From contig JARUKZ010000006.1 in NCBI GenBank assembly GCA_029688955.1, forward strand, positions 62,001 to 126,000: 64,000 bases of DNA, in the 5' to 3' direction. The notes under the pieces were generated by a model. The model ran no database searches and was not told the origin of the DNA. It worked only from the letters and a program-made list of their open reading frames with translations. The stretch's first letter is position 1; every line of letters begins with the position of its first letter. Below are positions 63,294 through 64,000 of this stretch, one piece after another. The DNA is from Chitinispirillales bacterium ANBcel5. Its GTDB lineage: Bacteria; Fibrobacterota; Chitinivibrionia; Chitinivibrionales; Chitinispirillaceae. Both the position numbers and the translations under genes were made by a program.

Positions 63294-64000
63294 TCACCAC
63301 TTATAGTTTGAAGCAATTGGGAATCGTCTTCCTGATCCAAATGCCTTTGGTGTAATTTTTAATCCCGGTGGCGCCTGCCTTCTTTTATACTCATTTTTGG
63401 ATACCGCCTTCGCAATCCAGGATACTGTATCTTGATCTACCCCCTGTTCTGCAATCTCCCTGGTTGCCATACCATCTTCAATTAATTTGTGAAGAATAGA
63501 ATCGAGTAATGGATAGGGGGGTAACGAATCTTCATCTTTTTGGTCTGGCCTGAGCTCTGCAGACGGAGCTTTTGAAATTGTTGACTGCGGTATCACCTCC
63601 CCGTCACAATTTATCTGGTTCGCAAGTTTACAAACCATATCTTTGGGCAAATCGGATATCACACTCAGTCCACCGTTCATATCTCCATAAAGAGTGCTGT
63701 AACCAACCGATGCCTCACTCTTATTTCCTGTTGCCAGTAGCATATGACCAAATTTATTTGAAAGTGCCATAAGAAGGGTTCCACGTATACGGGCCTGAAG
63801 ATTTTCTTCTGCCAAACCTGGATTTGTGCCTGCAAAGAATGGATCAAGTGCTTTAAGAAAGGACGTAAATATTTCTTCAATACCAATCGTGCTGAATTCT
63901 ATTCCAAGGTTATTTGCAAGTTCCTCTGCATCTTTTATGCTACCCTCTGAAGAGTACCTTGAAGGTAGAGCAATTCCCCATACATTCCCCGCTCCCAAAG
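63294..64000 (-). CDS. nadE: NAD+ synthase (partial, 5' end outside window)
   Basis: The visible 234 or more residues are the C-terminal part of the ATP-pyrophosphatase domain of NAD+ synthase. LPSRYSSEGSIKDAEELA and LLATGNKSEASVGYSTLYG are diagnostic, and QARIRGTLLMALSN is the usual helix. The frame runs off the right edge. The N-terminal part, which would show whether this is the glutamine-dependent long form, is missing. The leftmost TTG at 63998 is probably an internal Leu and not the start. Confidence 0.95.
   Translation of the reverse strand, partial: LGAGNVWGIALPSRYSSEGSIKDAEELANNLGIEFSTIGIEEIFTSFLKALDPFFAGTNPGLAEENLQARIRGTLLMALSNKFGHMLLATGNKSEASVGYSTLYGDMNGGLSVISDLPKDMVCKLANQINCDGEVIPQSTISKAPSAELRPDQKDEDSLPPYPLLDSILHKLIEDGMATREIAEQGVDQDTVSWIAKAVSKNEYKRRQAPPGLKITPKAFGSGRRFPIASNYKW

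Overview
This 64 kb window is a gene-dense stretch of chromosome from a diderm bacterium. An outer membrane is indicated by a Kdo transferase gene, several beta-barrel proteins with signal peptides, lipoproteins and TolQ/TolR-type motor genes. The base composition is AT-leaning. Many TPR proteins, DUF5683-like proteins, the HrcA/CIRCE chaperonin operon and the abundance of exported beta-barrels suggest the FCB superphylum. My best guess is Fibrobacterota, perhaps a Chitinispirillum or Chitinivibrio relative, but this is inferred from gene content and not from a marker comparison. I see no prophage, insertion sequence, integron or CRISPR array. Two tRNA genes are present (Thr-CGU and Gln-UUG).

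Layout. 1-3.4 kb (minus): a REC-GGDEF diguanylate cyclase, waaA and holA, joined by ATGA overlaps. 3.8-9.5 kb (plus): two exported proteins, a DUF4912 protein, a GH57 branching enzyme and a barrel. 9.6-12.6 kb (minus): tRNA-Thr, a TPR protein, a lipoprotein and an outer-membrane protein. 12.9-19.9 kb (minus): a five-gene envelope-motor operon encoding a 1220-residue TPR protein, TolQ, two TolR-type proteins and a TonB/AgmX-like protein. 20.6-23.7 kb (plus): a peptidase/TolB-propeller/Omp85-type fusion. 23.8-25.6 kb: a long, eukaryote-like GMP synthase. 26.3-31.4 kb (minus): groES-groEL-hrcA-grpE-dnaJ with a perfect CIRCE operator and a good sigma70 promoter.

31.5-37.8 kb: a TPR protein, an HU-like protein, proC, rho, a PHP protein and a methyltransferase with a lipoprotein-type signal. 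38.1-41.1 kb (plus): glycogen synthase and a second GH57 enzyme. 41.2-44.9 kb: a membrane class III nucleotide cyclase, divergent from a PilZ-FeeM-like fusion followed by a methyltransferase. 45-48.2 kb: a MORN lipoprotein, dacB, a small orphan protein and nrdR. 48.2-52 kb (minus): dapA, dapB and two DUF5683-like exported proteins. 52-54.6 kb (minus): tRNA-Gln, rplY, pth, rpsF, rpsR and rplI. 54.7-61.4 kb: spoVG, then argF, a KaiC-like ATPase, two small membrane proteins, two response regulators and uvrA on the plus strand. 61.5-64 kb: adk, a GT2 glycosyltransferase and a truncated nadE.

The recognisable core genes give ordinary housekeeping functions: chaperones, translation, lysine and arginine/proline synthesis, glycogen and cell wall. 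The most interesting parts are four accessory systems: the envelope-motor operon, the KaiC/two-receiver operon, the PilZ-FeeM locus and the peptidase-propeller-barrel fusion. All functions are assigned by reading the translated sequence; no database search was run.
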